Translations under genes and position numbers: made by a program
Source of the DNA: Hippasteria phrygiana
Lineage: Eukaryota; Echinodermata; Asteroidea; Valvatida; Goniasteridae
Length of the DNA stretch: 64,000 nucleotides
Assembly (NCBI GenBank): GCA_037893225.1
Contig: JAZGUH010000490.1
Coordinates: 488,501 to 552,500, forward strand
Reading direction: 5' to 3'
Notes under the pieces: model-generated
The model's database searches: none
Told to the model about the DNA's origin: nothing
The model's input: only the letters and a program-made list of their open reading frames with translations
Part shown: positions 50,301-53,473 of the stretch, piece after piece
How the letters are laid out: every line of letters begins with the position of its first letter
Numbering within the stretch: position 1 is the stretch's first letter

Positions 50301-52500
50301 CATGTTACATCATAAACAGCAGCTGATTCACAAGGGAAATCAGACTCAAGTCGCATGACCTACTTTTGAGTAATTGCAACTTACATGAAAATCATCAAAA
50401 CAAATCACAATTCCTGTTTTTTTTCAAAATACTGTACATGTACATATAGTTTAAAGCATATTTAAATCAAAATATCTGGTTTGCTTTTGTGTTGAGACCA
50501 TTAAATGTGTACAATTTGACATTTTAGTCTGGCGTACAAGTTTCCGAAAAAATGTTGTAAGCTACGTATTATTTTATATTCTCAATGCTGAATTTACGGC
50601 TCTATTCGAAAACCAAAATATCGTATAACAGTAATTGTTTTTCACCATTACAAAGCTTACATTATATATGTTATTATGGAATGGAAATCTCAATTTTCAA
50701 AATTTCCAACTAACGTCTCATTTTGCTTGCTGGTACCACAAGTATTGAAACACAACAAGAGTTCCATATCCAGCCACCACATATTCGCCACCAAACATAA
50801 GAAACCTCACCTCATCACCATGTTTTTTCACTGAAGACAAATCCATTCCGACTTGCAAAACTGAAATCCTCTCAGGAAAAGTGGTTTTTAGGCCATGTTT
50901 TGGGTGCACATATCTTTCGCAAAACCCCATAATAGTAGTGACTAGATACGGAAAATGTTTCCTTTTTTTGGGGGGGGGGGGGGGGTCCATTCTTCTTGTA
51001 CTTGCTACTTTATGTACAGCAGAATGTTCCAGTGATATGTACTGAAAAAATCCCACAACATTTTGTTATGACTCAACAGGGGACACCATGTTCCAACTTG
51101 GATTGGAATGACCCATGCACAGAAACAAGGCTTTACCCAAAGCTTACATGTGTCACTCGTAATGTGGGAATCTGGGGAAATTCAGAATTTGCCAAGCAAA
51201 GTGGGAATATAATTGTACAAGTATATCAACAATGCATCTTTACAAATTTTACCTGTGGGCATTTTGCAGTCAGATGGTTTAAAATTTTCACACCTTTTCT
51301 CAAAAGCGTGAAAATAATTTCCCACGAATTCGCAGGGAGGGGGGGGGGGGGGGGGGGGGGGGGGCGAGTCGAGTGTGAAATGCGAATGTGAACGCAAATT
51401 CTTTTAACCAAATTCCAAATTCCCATTCACAGTGTTAAATTTCAATTGCAATGTACTGTACTACTGTACTTCGCTAGGCAATGCGGGAATTCCAACTTTC
51501 CCCAAGTCACACGCATATAACCTAAGTTGATCAGGAACAAAATTTAATTCATGAAAAATCAAACCTGCTGAAAAAAGTACATTAAAAAAAGGGACATTCC
51601 TGCACATGGCTTACTTGAGTTCGTCAAGTTTAACGATGACCTCTCTGATCTTATCGGCTTCCATGTGATTGGTCTGTTCCTTCCGGTACCTCGCAATGAA
51701 CGGCACACTGCAACCATCCTCCAAGAGTTCTACCAAGTTTTCTGTGGGGGGGGGGGGGGGGGGGGGAAGGTTCGGAAATACTGTAAATTGTATTTCACTA
51801 TGCCACTTAATCCCTTGAGTACGGTTATTTACAGGAGGCGCCGGGCTGCCGCATCGGCTTTTGCAGCCAAGCAAAATGGACACAATGTGCTTGTGCATTC
51901 AAGCGTAACATACACAATAATCCAACAATGAATAGAAACTGCACAAATAGCAGCTATAGGCATCATCCGGCCTGGTGGCACTGTATTTTTTTTCGCGCCA
52001 TTTTTAAGCTTTACAGTTGGTCTGAAAGAGCATGAAATAAGCTTTCATTTGATATATGGCACAACTCTGTAGTGTAATGCATTGTTTTTTTCACAATGTT
52101 TTTGAGTGAGCGATTTCTCAGTTATATAAAAAAGTCTGCGACATTAAACCACCCTGTACGTGAAAGTGTAATGCGCGACATGCGACTCATTTTTGTAGAG
52201 CTGGTCACAAATTGGCTGTTGGATTTTGTTGTATTTAGTAGGCTTCTCATTTCAGTTTTGTTGAAAATTGTTAGTTTTAGCAGGCCCACATGAAAAATAT
52301 TGAAGGGTGTTAGATAGAGTGTATTACTCAGTCACTTTCTCTTGAAAATTTAAGCAAATGTACTTACTGATGGCCCAGTGTTCCTCAAGCATGCTCTGTA
52401 CAAGCAGATCGACCATATTCCACTTCATCGTCGGGACTGCACAGCCTGCACTCTTTTTGGCTGTTGATGTCGAAGGCTTCTGTTGCGATGGCGTTTCCAT
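13293..52500 (-). CDS. SRBD1: SRBD1, S1 RNA-binding domain protein 1 (Tex homologue), complete
   Basis: Eighteen coding exons (listed separately) join in frame to 808 residues plus stop. The family is the eukaryotic version of bacterial Tex, a nucleic-acid-binding protein linked to transcription; the animal role is poorly known. Visible order: short polar N terminus (1-30); Tex N-terminal helical region (about 45-320; [11 protein letters not shown]); YqgF-like RNase H-fold domain (about 318-440; [11 protein letters not shown] and [11 protein letters not shown]); the Tex signature ([37 protein letters not shown]); helix-hairpin-helix region (about 490-590; [29 protein letters not shown]); basic linker (about 605-635); HhH-like tail; S1 domain (about 730-800; [20 protein letters not shown]). 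Human SRBD1 is longer (about 995) because of an N-terminal extension absent here. Intron 4 uses a GC donor. Confidence 0.93.
13736..14327. mobile_element. MITE with 27-bp ITR (GGGCCCATGTGCATAAAAGG)
   Basis: Ends GGGCCCATGTGCATAAAAGG plus CTACTAG and the inverse. Subterminal CAACTAG/CTAGTTG motifs recur many times. A minus-strand stretch near 14050-14150 reads [20 protein letters not shown], which may be a remnant of an element protein. ITR style is Harbinger-like, but no target duplication is clear. Confidence 0.6.
14920..15197 (+). mobile_element. TTAA-type palindrome family, copy C (3' truncated)
   Basis: Begins ATGTAGTATACAACATTTGC and carries the palindrome at 15071-15103; the second terminal repeat is missing. 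Confidence 0.6.
15412..15510 (-). CDS. SRBD1: SRBD1 coding exon 17 (residues 680-712)
   Basis: [20 protein letters not shown] then [10 protein letters not shown], equivalent to the human helix TVHTLQVIIDGLSQP before the S1 domain. Donor GTGGGT. Confidence 0.88.
15640..15830 (-). repeat. Dispersed repeat (GCCACTCTAGGTAAAG family), copy 1
   Basis: Shares AGCCACTCTA..TA, CCAACCCTACCACC and CCTCTATTTAGATCTGG with copies at 28240-28475 and 44860-45092. No ends or coding capacity recognised. Confidence 0.45.
15920..16300 (-). repeat. Diverged CGTGGAC satellite
   Basis: Same order of blocks (CCCATAAGGTTTGTACACGA, TTTGTTTGTACTTTTAACTT) but the GTGGAC core has become GAGGAC. Confidence 0.5.
16346..16383. 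repeat. Perfect 38-bp palindrome
   Basis: ACATAATTTGACCTTTTGA and its exact complement with no loop. Confidence 0.8.
16480..17083 (+). mobile_element. TTAA-type palindrome family, copy D
   Basis: Right end CTACAT then TTAA (17084-17087); the left end ATGTAG is followed by a small insertion. Contains a 38-bp perfect palindrome, TTTTCCAATGATTGTTCGG and its complement, at 16625-16662. The 16690-16960 part is foreign to the family and carries GTGTGTG/CGTACG-rich sequence. Confidence 0.6.
17620..17990 (+). mobile_element. tRNA-derived SINE with a conserved central domain, copy 1
   Basis: Pol III-like head (GGCCTCGTGG; B box-like GGGTTCGAGAAC), central GTGTCCTTGAGCAAGGCACT and ATGGGTACCTGTGAG, and a tail GCGCTATAGAAGAACGCT followed by ATTATTATT. 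This layout is common to conserved-domain SINEs in many animals; I do not assign a named family. Confidence 0.6.
18174..18259 (-). CDS. SRBD1: SRBD1 coding exon 16 (residues 651-679)
   Basis: [20 protein letters not shown] then LQRLLQST. Weakly conserved helical segment; accepted because phases on both sides fit and the position matches. Donor GTAAGT. Confidence 0.8.
18377..18608. mobile_element. Foldback repeat with GGTGTCC/GGACACC ends
   Basis: TTGGGGTCCAATTTTGGTGT ... ACACCAAAACATG..TTTTGGACCCCAA. A second copy without the left arm is at about 2150-2333. Confidence 0.5.
19497..20560. mobile_element. DNA transposon remnant, ITR CAGAKCTGCCAACC, copy 1
   Basis: Ends CAGATCTGCCAACC and GGTTGGCAGCTCTG with long subterminal AATCCGTATTT / AAATACGGA symmetry. 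No transposase recognised. Copy 2 is at 32876-33801. Confidence 0.6.
21040..21210 (-). CDS. SRBD1: SRBD1 coding exon 15 (residues 594-650), basic linker
   Basis: Acidic DLLSDDETV, then a lysine/arginine cluster ([10 protein letters not shown]) that could be a nuclear localisation signal, then [18 protein letters not shown], which matches the human sequence after its own KKSK linker. Donor GTAAGT. Confidence 0.88.
21275..21450 (+). repeat. AAGTC-rich degenerate tandem repeat, block 1
   Basis: Runs of AAGTCAAGTC separated by TTTTCCC; higher-order unit about 35-40 bp. Block 2 lies at 21680-21845. Confidence 0.75.
21680..21845 (+). repeat. AAGTC-rich degenerate tandem repeat, block 2
   Basis: Same AAGTC core as block 1, 230 bp away. 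Confidence 0.75.
22119..22626. mobile_element. Nested inverted-repeat element, ITR AAGTTCGATCAAGGAC
   Basis: Ends AAGTTCGATCAAGGACTATA and GTCCTTGATCGAACTT, continuing into GTTAACCA-type symmetry. Interrupts the GCAGCCAAGCG segment of the host MITE. Confidence 0.55.
22695..23190. mobile_element. Nested inverted-repeat element, ITR TGTGTCCCACAAAAAAGG
   Basis: Ends TGTGTCCCACAAAAAAGGAA and TTCCTTTTTTGTGGGACACA. 496 bp, no open frame of note. Confidence 0.6.
23293..23337. repeat. (ATTT)n microsatellite
   Basis: About 11 uninterrupted copies. Confidence 0.9.
23400..24355. other. Intron with decayed repeats only
   Basis: Apart from the inverted fragment near 23797-23934, no ends, frames or known motifs. 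Closed by a C run (about 24357-24380). Confidence 0.4.
24591..24779 (-). CDS. SRBD1: SRBD1 coding exon 14 (residues 531-593), helix-hairpin-helix
   Basis: [40 protein letters not shown] and CAGFVRV: tandem HhH motifs that bind nucleic acid non-specifically in Tex. Ends in a serine-rich linker. Donor GTAGGA. Confidence 0.94.
24943..25148. mobile_element. Inverted-repeat element, second copy of the AGTTCGGTAT family
   Basis: Ends AATAAGCCAGTTCGGTAT and ATACCGAACTGGGTTATT. Intron between exons 13 and 14 of SRBD1. Confidence 0.5.
25392..25534. mobile_element. Small palindromic MITE, ITR GAAGACTTCAGGCGCAAAAG
   Basis: 143 bp with inverted ends of about 33 bp and AAAT on both sides as a possible 4-bp duplication. 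Confidence 0.55.
25607..25954. mobile_element. Harbinger-like MITE, TSD TAA
   Basis: ITR AGCCGTGTTTCCATTGGACT and inverse, flanked by TAA at 25604-25606 and 25955-25957. A 3-bp TWA duplication is the PIF/Harbinger hallmark. 348 bp, CG-rich interior. Confidence 0.65.
26000..26940. other. Intron, nothing recognised
   Basis: AT-rich, no coding frame of note and no repeat family shared with the rest of the window that I could see. Confidence 0.4.
27105..27177 (+). tRNA. tRNA-Thr-like pseudogene in repeat module
   Basis: A box TAGCTCAGTTGG and B box GGTTCGAATCC intact. The 3' arm CTCCTGCC would pair with an original GGCAGGA acceptor (still present at 36118), but here the 5' end reads GGGCAAG, so the acceptor stem is mispaired. 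Loop position suggests a GGT (Thr) anticodon in the best-preserved copies. Confidence 0.5.
27411..27480 (+). tRNA. tRNA-Thr-like pseudogene lacking the 5' acceptor strand
   Basis: The module joins AACA directly to TAGCTCAGTTGG, losing the 5' acceptor strand. B box intact. Confidence 0.45.
27861..27967 (-). CDS. SRBD1: SRBD1 coding exon 13 (residues 496-530)
   Basis: Begins HD, completing the YQHD motif, then [20 protein letters not shown], the start of the helix-hairpin-helix region. Donor GTATGA. Confidence 0.92.
28240..28475 (+). repeat. Dispersed repeat (GCCACTCTAGGTAAAG family), copy 2
   Basis: Ends GACCCAGGCGGGGTAACTTC, as does copy 3. Preceded by an ATT-rich stretch. Confidence 0.45.
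28505..28560 (+). repeat. 15-bp tandem repeat (CAATGAGTGATGGGT)
   Basis: Three complete copies and part of a fourth. Confidence 0.85.
28560..28772 (+). repeat. GTCGAGTCC repeat, copy 1
   Basis: Shares about 210 bp, inverted, with 36193-36422; ends carry TCGAGTCC / GGACTCGA and internal CTTGCAGGGACTTGTGATGG-like units. Confidence 0.5.
28978..29222. mobile_element. Foldback MITE with ITR GGCCTTTTCACACTA
   Basis: Left end AGGCCTTTTCACACTACG, right end TAGTGTGAAAAGGTA; the interior is rich in ACCCGTGT-type inverted segments. A related end (TAGTGTGAAAATGCCT) occurs at 30955-30970, so this may be the left half of a larger element split by the insertion at 29232-30882. Confidence 0.5.
29563..30050 (+). 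pseudogene. N-terminal fragment of a SAP-domain/YqaJ-type transposon protein
   Basis: ATG at 29563 opens [20 protein letters not shown] then [16 protein letters not shown], a SAP-like helix-extended-loop-helix with the WxVxxLxxFLxxRG and GYxKxELVELC pattern. A frame change near 29700 leads into [20 protein letters not shown] and [19 protein letters not shown], the conserved segment that precedes YqaJ exonuclease domains in animal transposon proteins. No YqaJ catalytic core is present: truncated and frameshifted. Confidence 0.6.
30250..30612 (-). pseudogene. THAP-like zinc finger fragment of the same transposon
   Basis: Minus strand reads [18 protein letters not shown], then after one frame change near 30415, [14 protein letters not shown] and DPIPA. 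The spacing C, W, then CxxH with a following proline reproduces the latter part of the C2CH THAP finger. The first cysteine pair is not clear. Broken and truncated. Confidence 0.6.
31041..31246. mobile_element. MITE with 31-bp ITR (GGGAAAGAGTTCCATATCCG)
   Basis: Ends GGGAAAGAGTTCCATATCCG plus GCCATCACTTA and inverse. Fragments of the same end occur near 50755 and 56697. Confidence 0.6.
32135..32217 (-). CDS. SRBD1: SRBD1 coding exon 12 (residues 468-495)
   Basis: [20 protein letters not shown] then HIGVGMYQ, the strongest Tex signature. Acceptor CACAG, donor GTAGGG, phase 0. Confidence 0.94.
32251..32463. mobile_element. TTAA-type MITE, CCAACACTGTGC family
   Basis: TTAA at 32247-32250 and 32464-32467; shares with 44425-44630 the segments CCAACACTGTGC, CTATGGCACATTCT and GGCGGATTTGGG. 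An inverted, decayed third copy lies at about 23797-23934. Confidence 0.55.
32876..33801. mobile_element. DNA transposon remnant, copy 2, with nested TTAA element
   Basis: Ends CAGAGCTGCCAACC and GGTTGGCAGTTCTG; interior interrupted by the TTAA element at 33144-33616. Confidence 0.6.
33144..33616 (-). mobile_element. TTAA-flanked palindrome family, copy E (full length)
   Basis: TTAA at 33140-33143 and 33617-33620; ends ATGTAGTGTACATGATTGG and CCAATCGTGCACACTACAT. Palindrome CCAACGATTTCCAG/CTGGAAATCGTTGG at 33428-33455 differs in its inner arm from the other copies but is perfect. Nested in the element at 32876-33801. Confidence 0.72.
33855..33935 (+). tRNA. tRNA-Thr-like pseudogene with D-arm insertion
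   Basis: Carries ACATG inserted before TAGCTCAGTTGG; B box GGTTCAAATCC. Confidence 0.4.
34165..34238 (+). tRNA. tRNA-Thr-like pseudogene
   Basis: About 310 bp after the copy at 33855, same orientation, showing the tandem spacing again. B box GGTTCAAATCC. Confidence 0.4.
34408..34499 (-). CDS. SRBD1: SRBD1 coding exon 11 (residues 437-467)
   Basis: [20 protein letters not shown] then [11 protein letters not shown]. Near-identical to the human sequence and recognisable against bacterial Tex (EAGASVYSAS). Donor GTGAGA. Confidence 0.94.
34950..35431. mobile_element. Tigger/mariner-like MITE, TSD TA
   Basis: CAGTGGAATGCCGCTATACC start and GCGGCGTTCCACTG end, each flanked by TA; inner GAACATTCG/GATGTTCG symmetry. 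CAGTGGAA ends with TA duplication are typical of Tigger-type elements. Ends 100 bp from SRBD1 exon 10. Confidence 0.7.
35533..35640 (-). CDS. SRBD1: SRBD1 coding exon 10 (residues 401-436)
   Basis: [20 protein letters not shown] contains the highly conserved Tex GNGTAxRETE motif. Acceptor CCTAG, donor GTTAGT. Confidence 0.92.
35837..35910 (-). tRNA. tRNA-Thr-like pseudogene, inverted
   Basis: A and B boxes intact; oriented head to head with the partial copy at 36117. Confidence 0.45.
36117..36159 (+). tRNA. 5' half of a tRNA-Thr-like sequence with the ancestral acceptor strand
   Basis: Reads GGCAGGATAGCTCAGTTGG, the only copy whose 5' strand can pair fully with TCCTGCC. Truncated by the repeat at 36193. 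Confidence 0.45.
36193..36422 (-). repeat. GTCGAGTCC repeat, copy 2
   Basis: Inverted copy of 28560-28772, inserted into and truncating the tRNA-like module at 36117-36159. Confidence 0.5.
36724..36814 (-). CDS. SRBD1: SRBD1 coding exon 9 (residues 371-401)
   Basis: [20 protein letters not shown] plus a helix; the second strand and first helix of the YqgF-like domain. Donor GTGAGC. Confidence 0.88.
36963..37300. mobile_element. Long foldback element, copy 2
   Basis: Same ends and arms as 11051-11489 but about 100 bp shorter, with part of one arm (after CTCCCCTTTTGT) lost. Lies 150 bp upstream (mRNA sense) of SRBD1 exon 9. Confidence 0.65.
37324..37625. mobile_element. TTAA-flanked MITE, ITR CCCCTTGAGTACGG
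   Basis: TTAA both sides (37320-37323, 37626-37629); ends CCCCTTGAGTACGG and CCGTACGCAAGGGG. Inside, a segment of about 95 bp beginning TTTAATCCAACAATGG is partly duplicated and GGACAATGGC repeats three times. A truncated relative starts at 51811. Confidence 0.65.
37872..37950 (+). tRNA. tRNA-like head of a SINE (Ser/Leu type)
   Basis: AGCTCGGTGACTGAGTGG and B box GGTTCAAGTCC; a short unassigned body follows to about 38040. Probably a SINE fragment rather than a gene. Confidence 0.4.
38066..38537 (-). mobile_element. TTAA-type palindrome family, copy F
   Basis: TTAA at 38062-38065, then the family end; palindrome at 38346-38378 is imperfect (CCAACGATGGTC / GACCATCGCTGG). The right end near TGTATATTACCT lacks a TTAA. 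Confidence 0.55.
38624..38781 (-). CDS. SRBD1: SRBD1 coding exon 8 (residues 318-370), start of YqgF-like domain
   Basis: [20 protein letters not shown] then [15 protein letters not shown]. The DPG and HGCK residues are the conserved start of the Tex YqgF (RNase H-fold) domain. Donor GTGGGT. Confidence 0.92.
38790..39170 (-). repeat. CGTGGAC satellite, about two units
   Basis: GGAAGGCCTCCCATATGTTT and GTCCACGATTGCCGGTATTT are recognisable. Directly follows the acceptor side of SRBD1 exon 8. Confidence 0.55.
39880..40078 (+). repeat. Minisatellite, about 10 copies of GGGGCCAAAGGTTACAGCA
   Basis: 19-bp unit, two or three copies with an extra G. Because 19 is not a multiple of three all forward frames cycle through the same peptides; not coding. 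Confidence 0.9.
40597..40805 (-). CDS. SRBD1: SRBD1 coding exon 7 (residues 249-317)
   Basis: [20 protein letters not shown] is the Tex AxxRGE-like motif, with the family glycine of human INRGE replaced by alanine. Followed by [15 protein letters not shown] and a helical end. GC-richer than surrounding introns. Donor GTGAGA. Confidence 0.92.
41088..41300 (+). repeat. Degenerate repeat of TTGGATTTTGTCACATTTAG
   Basis: At least four diverged copies of a roughly 40-45 bp unit ending GCAGGGT; single relatives at 40300-40530 and 52215-52285. Confidence 0.5.
42047..42176 (-). CDS. SRBD1: SRBD1 coding exon 6 (residues 205-248)
   Basis: [20 protein letters not shown] then [19 protein letters not shown], matching the human segment ending in HHHQ. 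Acceptor AACAG, donor GTAGTT. Confidence 0.86.
42227..43129. mobile_element. Outer inverted-repeat element, ITR AACCACTGATCTC
   Basis: Ends AACCACTGATCTCTATGTAA (continuing ACTGGATA) and complementary TATCCAGTTTATATAGAGAT plus CAGTGGTT. Split by the hAT-like element at 42304-42953. Confidence 0.55.
42304..42953. mobile_element. hAT-like MITE, ITR CAGGGCTYGMCCTTA
   Basis: Ends CAGGGCTCGACCTTA and TAAGGGCAAGCCCTG; ACTCC repeated at both borders (a full hAT duplication would be 8 bp). Subterminal GGCGAGTCAAAA repeats. Confidence 0.55.
43336..44048. mobile_element. piggyBac-family deletion derivative (TTAA-flanked, 713 bp)
   Basis: Flanked by TTAA on both sides (43332-43335, 44049-44052). Inverted ends CACTATGACTGCT and AGCAGTCAAGGTG. 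The interior holds the start of a transposase-like acidic reading frame on the minus strand. Part of the SRBD1 intron between exons 5 and 6. Confidence 0.7.
43447..43775 (-). pseudogene. Acidic N terminus of a piggyBac-type transposase
   Basis: Open frame [20 protein letters not shown], then acidic DSDDDDVSP, serine-rich [10 protein letters not shown] and an arginine-glycine run [17 protein letters not shown] before a stop. The pattern (LxxxxxE, DSDSExSEFEG) is that of piggyBac transposase leaders. No in-frame Met is retained and the DDE catalytic core is deleted. Confidence 0.5.
44425..44630. mobile_element. TTAA-type MITE, second copy of the 32251 family
   Basis: TTAA at 44421-44424 and 44631-44634; ends within 20 bases of the donor of SRBD1 exon 5, so it sits right at the start of that intron. 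Confidence 0.55.
44649..44745 (-). CDS. SRBD1: SRBD1 coding exon 5 (residues 173-204)
   Basis: [20 protein letters not shown] then [12 protein letters not shown]. Partner exon of the GC-AG intron: it needs one preceding base and two of its own bases to make glycine. Donor GTAAGT. Confidence 0.9.
44860..45092 (+). repeat. Dispersed repeat (GCCACTCTAGGTAAAG family), copy 3
   Basis: Fills most of the GC-AG intron of SRBD1; conserved end GACCCAGGCGGGGTAAGTTC. Confidence 0.45.
45232..45370 (-). CDS. SRBD1: SRBD1 coding exon 4 (residues 127-172), GC donor
   Basis: [20 protein letters not shown] is the Tex YKPK-like core. The exon ends in AAAG followed by GCAAGT, so the donor is GC rather than GT. 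Using it gives [14 protein letters not shown] across the junction, matching human VKGLSTLQDIEIG; no GT donor in the region preserves the frame. Confidence 0.88.
45574..45647 (+). tRNA. tRNA-Thr-like pseudogene
   Basis: Preceded by only the last 40 bases of the module body. A box slightly changed (GGTCGAGC). Confidence 0.4.
45842..48989 (+). mobile_element. TTAA-flanked palindrome family, copy G, split by the CACTA element
   Basis: TTAA at 45838-45841 and 48990-48993; ends ACGTAGTATACATCATTTGC and GCAAATGATGTATACTACAT. Without the CACTA insert it is about 431 bp. Contains the perfect palindrome CAACGATTGTCGG/CCGACAATCGTTG at 45995-46020. Confidence 0.75.
46152..48865. mobile_element. CACTA (EnSpm-like) element, copy 2, 2.7 kb, TSD TCT
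   Basis: Perfect ends CACTATGAACATC and GATGTTCATAGTG, with TCT duplicated at 46149-46151 and 48866-48868. The empty site can be read from related repeats (CAGCATCTAYGCACAC), confirming the borders. The outer about 330 and 190 bp match copy 1; the 2.2-kb interior has only short frames with no recognised transposase. Inserted inside a TTAA-type element. Confidence 0.75.
49180..49378. mobile_element. Short TTAA-type MITE, same family as 22042-23261
   Basis: TTAA at 49176-49179, CCCCTTGAACCCGGG start, CAAGGGG end followed by TCAA (a mutated TTAA). Lies in the intron after exon 2 of SRBD1. Confidence 0.6.
49407..49524 (-). CDS. SRBD1: SRBD1 coding exon 3 (residues 87-126)
   Basis: Helical [19 protein letters not shown] and [11 protein letters not shown]. 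Matches the segment of human SRBD1 just before the APYK motif. Phase 0 at its end, donor GTAAGG. Confidence 0.88.
49637..49793. mobile_element. Near-perfect foldback MITE
   Basis: Arms of about 45 bp: GGCCTGTTTGTTTCACACGA ... TCGTGTGAAACAAACTGGCC, with GCGATCAGTGATC / GATCACTGATCGC inside. Confidence 0.6.
49798..50045 (+). mobile_element. tRNA-derived SINE, copy 2
   Basis: Same head and central domain (GTGTCCTTGAGCAAGACACT, CCACCCAGGAGTAAATGGGT), tail lost. Contains a short CTG run (49990-50009). Confidence 0.55.
50050..51610. other. Intron between SRBD1 exons 2 and 3, mostly unassigned
   Basis: Contains G runs near 50973 and 51342 and a fragment near 50755 related to the MITE at 31041. No gene. 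Confidence 0.4.
51615..51741 (-). CDS. SRBD1: SRBD1 coding exon 2 (residues 45-86)
   Basis: [20 protein letters not shown] then [15 protein letters not shown], the Tex N-terminal signature. Its acceptor CAG is preceded by an uninterrupted run of 21 C (mRNA sense), which must act as the polypyrimidine tract. Confidence 0.9.
51746..51766. repeat. G21 tract (C21 polypyrimidine tract of SRBD1 exon 2)
   Basis: In mRNA sense C21 then ACAG and exon 2. Confidence 0.9.
51811..52005. mobile_element. Truncated relative of the CCCCTTGAGTACGG MITE
   Basis: TTAA then TCCCTTGAGTACGG at the left; shares the ATCCGGCCTGGTGGCACTGT segment; the right end is replaced by another repeat with GCTTTCATTTGATATATGGC. 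Confidence 0.5.
52368..52500 (-). CDS. SRBD1: SRBD1 coding exon 1 (residues 1-44)
   Basis: ATG at 52498-52500, then [19 protein letters not shown] and a helix ending LEEHWAI. An acceptor (TTATTTTAG) lies 19 bases upstream of the ATG, so a separate 5' UTR exon is expected. Only in-frame Met with no upstream coding extension. Donor GTAAGT. Confidence 0.8.
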
Positions 52501-52867
52501 TATGCTATAATCAATTATCCTAAAATAAGATGCAGTTTACGTATATATTTTATGCATTTTTCAAAAATCAGACCAATACCAATGCTGGTGGCACATAATA
52601 ACAAACCCCCCCCCAACAACCAGACCAGTTAGAGTGCTGCAACTGGCCATTTTGGGGCCAGACATTGTATGCTTGGACAAGATGAAAATTGAATGCGCCA
52701 ACTTTTAACTAAAAAAATCAGCGTGCCATTTTTTTAAAATTGCACGTGCACATTTTTTTTAAATTGCGCACACAAATTAAAAAAATGCGGAATGCACGCC
52801 TTTGAAGATTGCGCTCATCAACATATGCAACTCATGAACTGGCATCATGATCATGGCATACACGTTC

Positions 52868-52953
52868 GGAATCGGAGTTCGGAGTTCGGAGTTCGGATTG
52901 CTGCCATGACGTAACCATGGTGACGTCTCACAAGAATATGACTCACAAACAAA
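52868..52953 (+). repeat. Direct repeat pair, copy 1
   Basis: CGGAGTTCGGAGTTCGG then GATTGCTGCCATGACGTAAC and GGTGACGTCTCACAAGAATA; nearly identical to 56611-56691. Confidence 0.7.
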
Positions 52954-53071
52954 TGTATCCTCGTGTTGGCAATTTTCGCGCACCTAAGACTTCACGACGA
53001 ATTTCACTCACATAAACAAAATAACATGGAGCTTTTGACTATACTTCTATCCTCCTAGTGTTGCTACCTAC

Positions 53072-53180
53072 CTGAAAATACATTTCCAAGCCGAGTAAGT
53101 GTCATTAGTACACAGCAAGTCTCGTCATCTTCAAACGCCCCGCATCCGAGGTTTTGAAAACAATGTAGCCGAAATTCGCG
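53072..53180 (-). other. Probable 5' UTR exon and start region of SRBD1
   Basis: A strong donor (CAG then GTAGGT) at 53071 faces the acceptor 19 bases upstream of the SRBD1 ATG. No coding potential in frame. The first base is not visible; no TATA box is seen, as is common for housekeeping genes. Confidence 0.4.
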
Positions 53181-53473
53181 CATAGCGGGAGGGTCATTCC
53201 GTCACACTTTATGAGAGCCCCGTGGAACCATATTTTTACAAATTGTGCAGTGTGGCGTGCGACGTGACTTGTAGGCCCTACTTAACTTGTAGAATAGGCT
53301 ACATCTTGTCGACGTAATAAAGGAAAAGTTAAAATACTGAGAAATTGTAAAAATTGGCAAGATTTAGAGTCAGTACTTGGAGTGTAGACAGTAGCTCCTA
53401 AGATAATAATGACAAATTTGTCAAACGTATATACAATGTACATGAATATATACAGTTTTCTGTTAGGACACAG

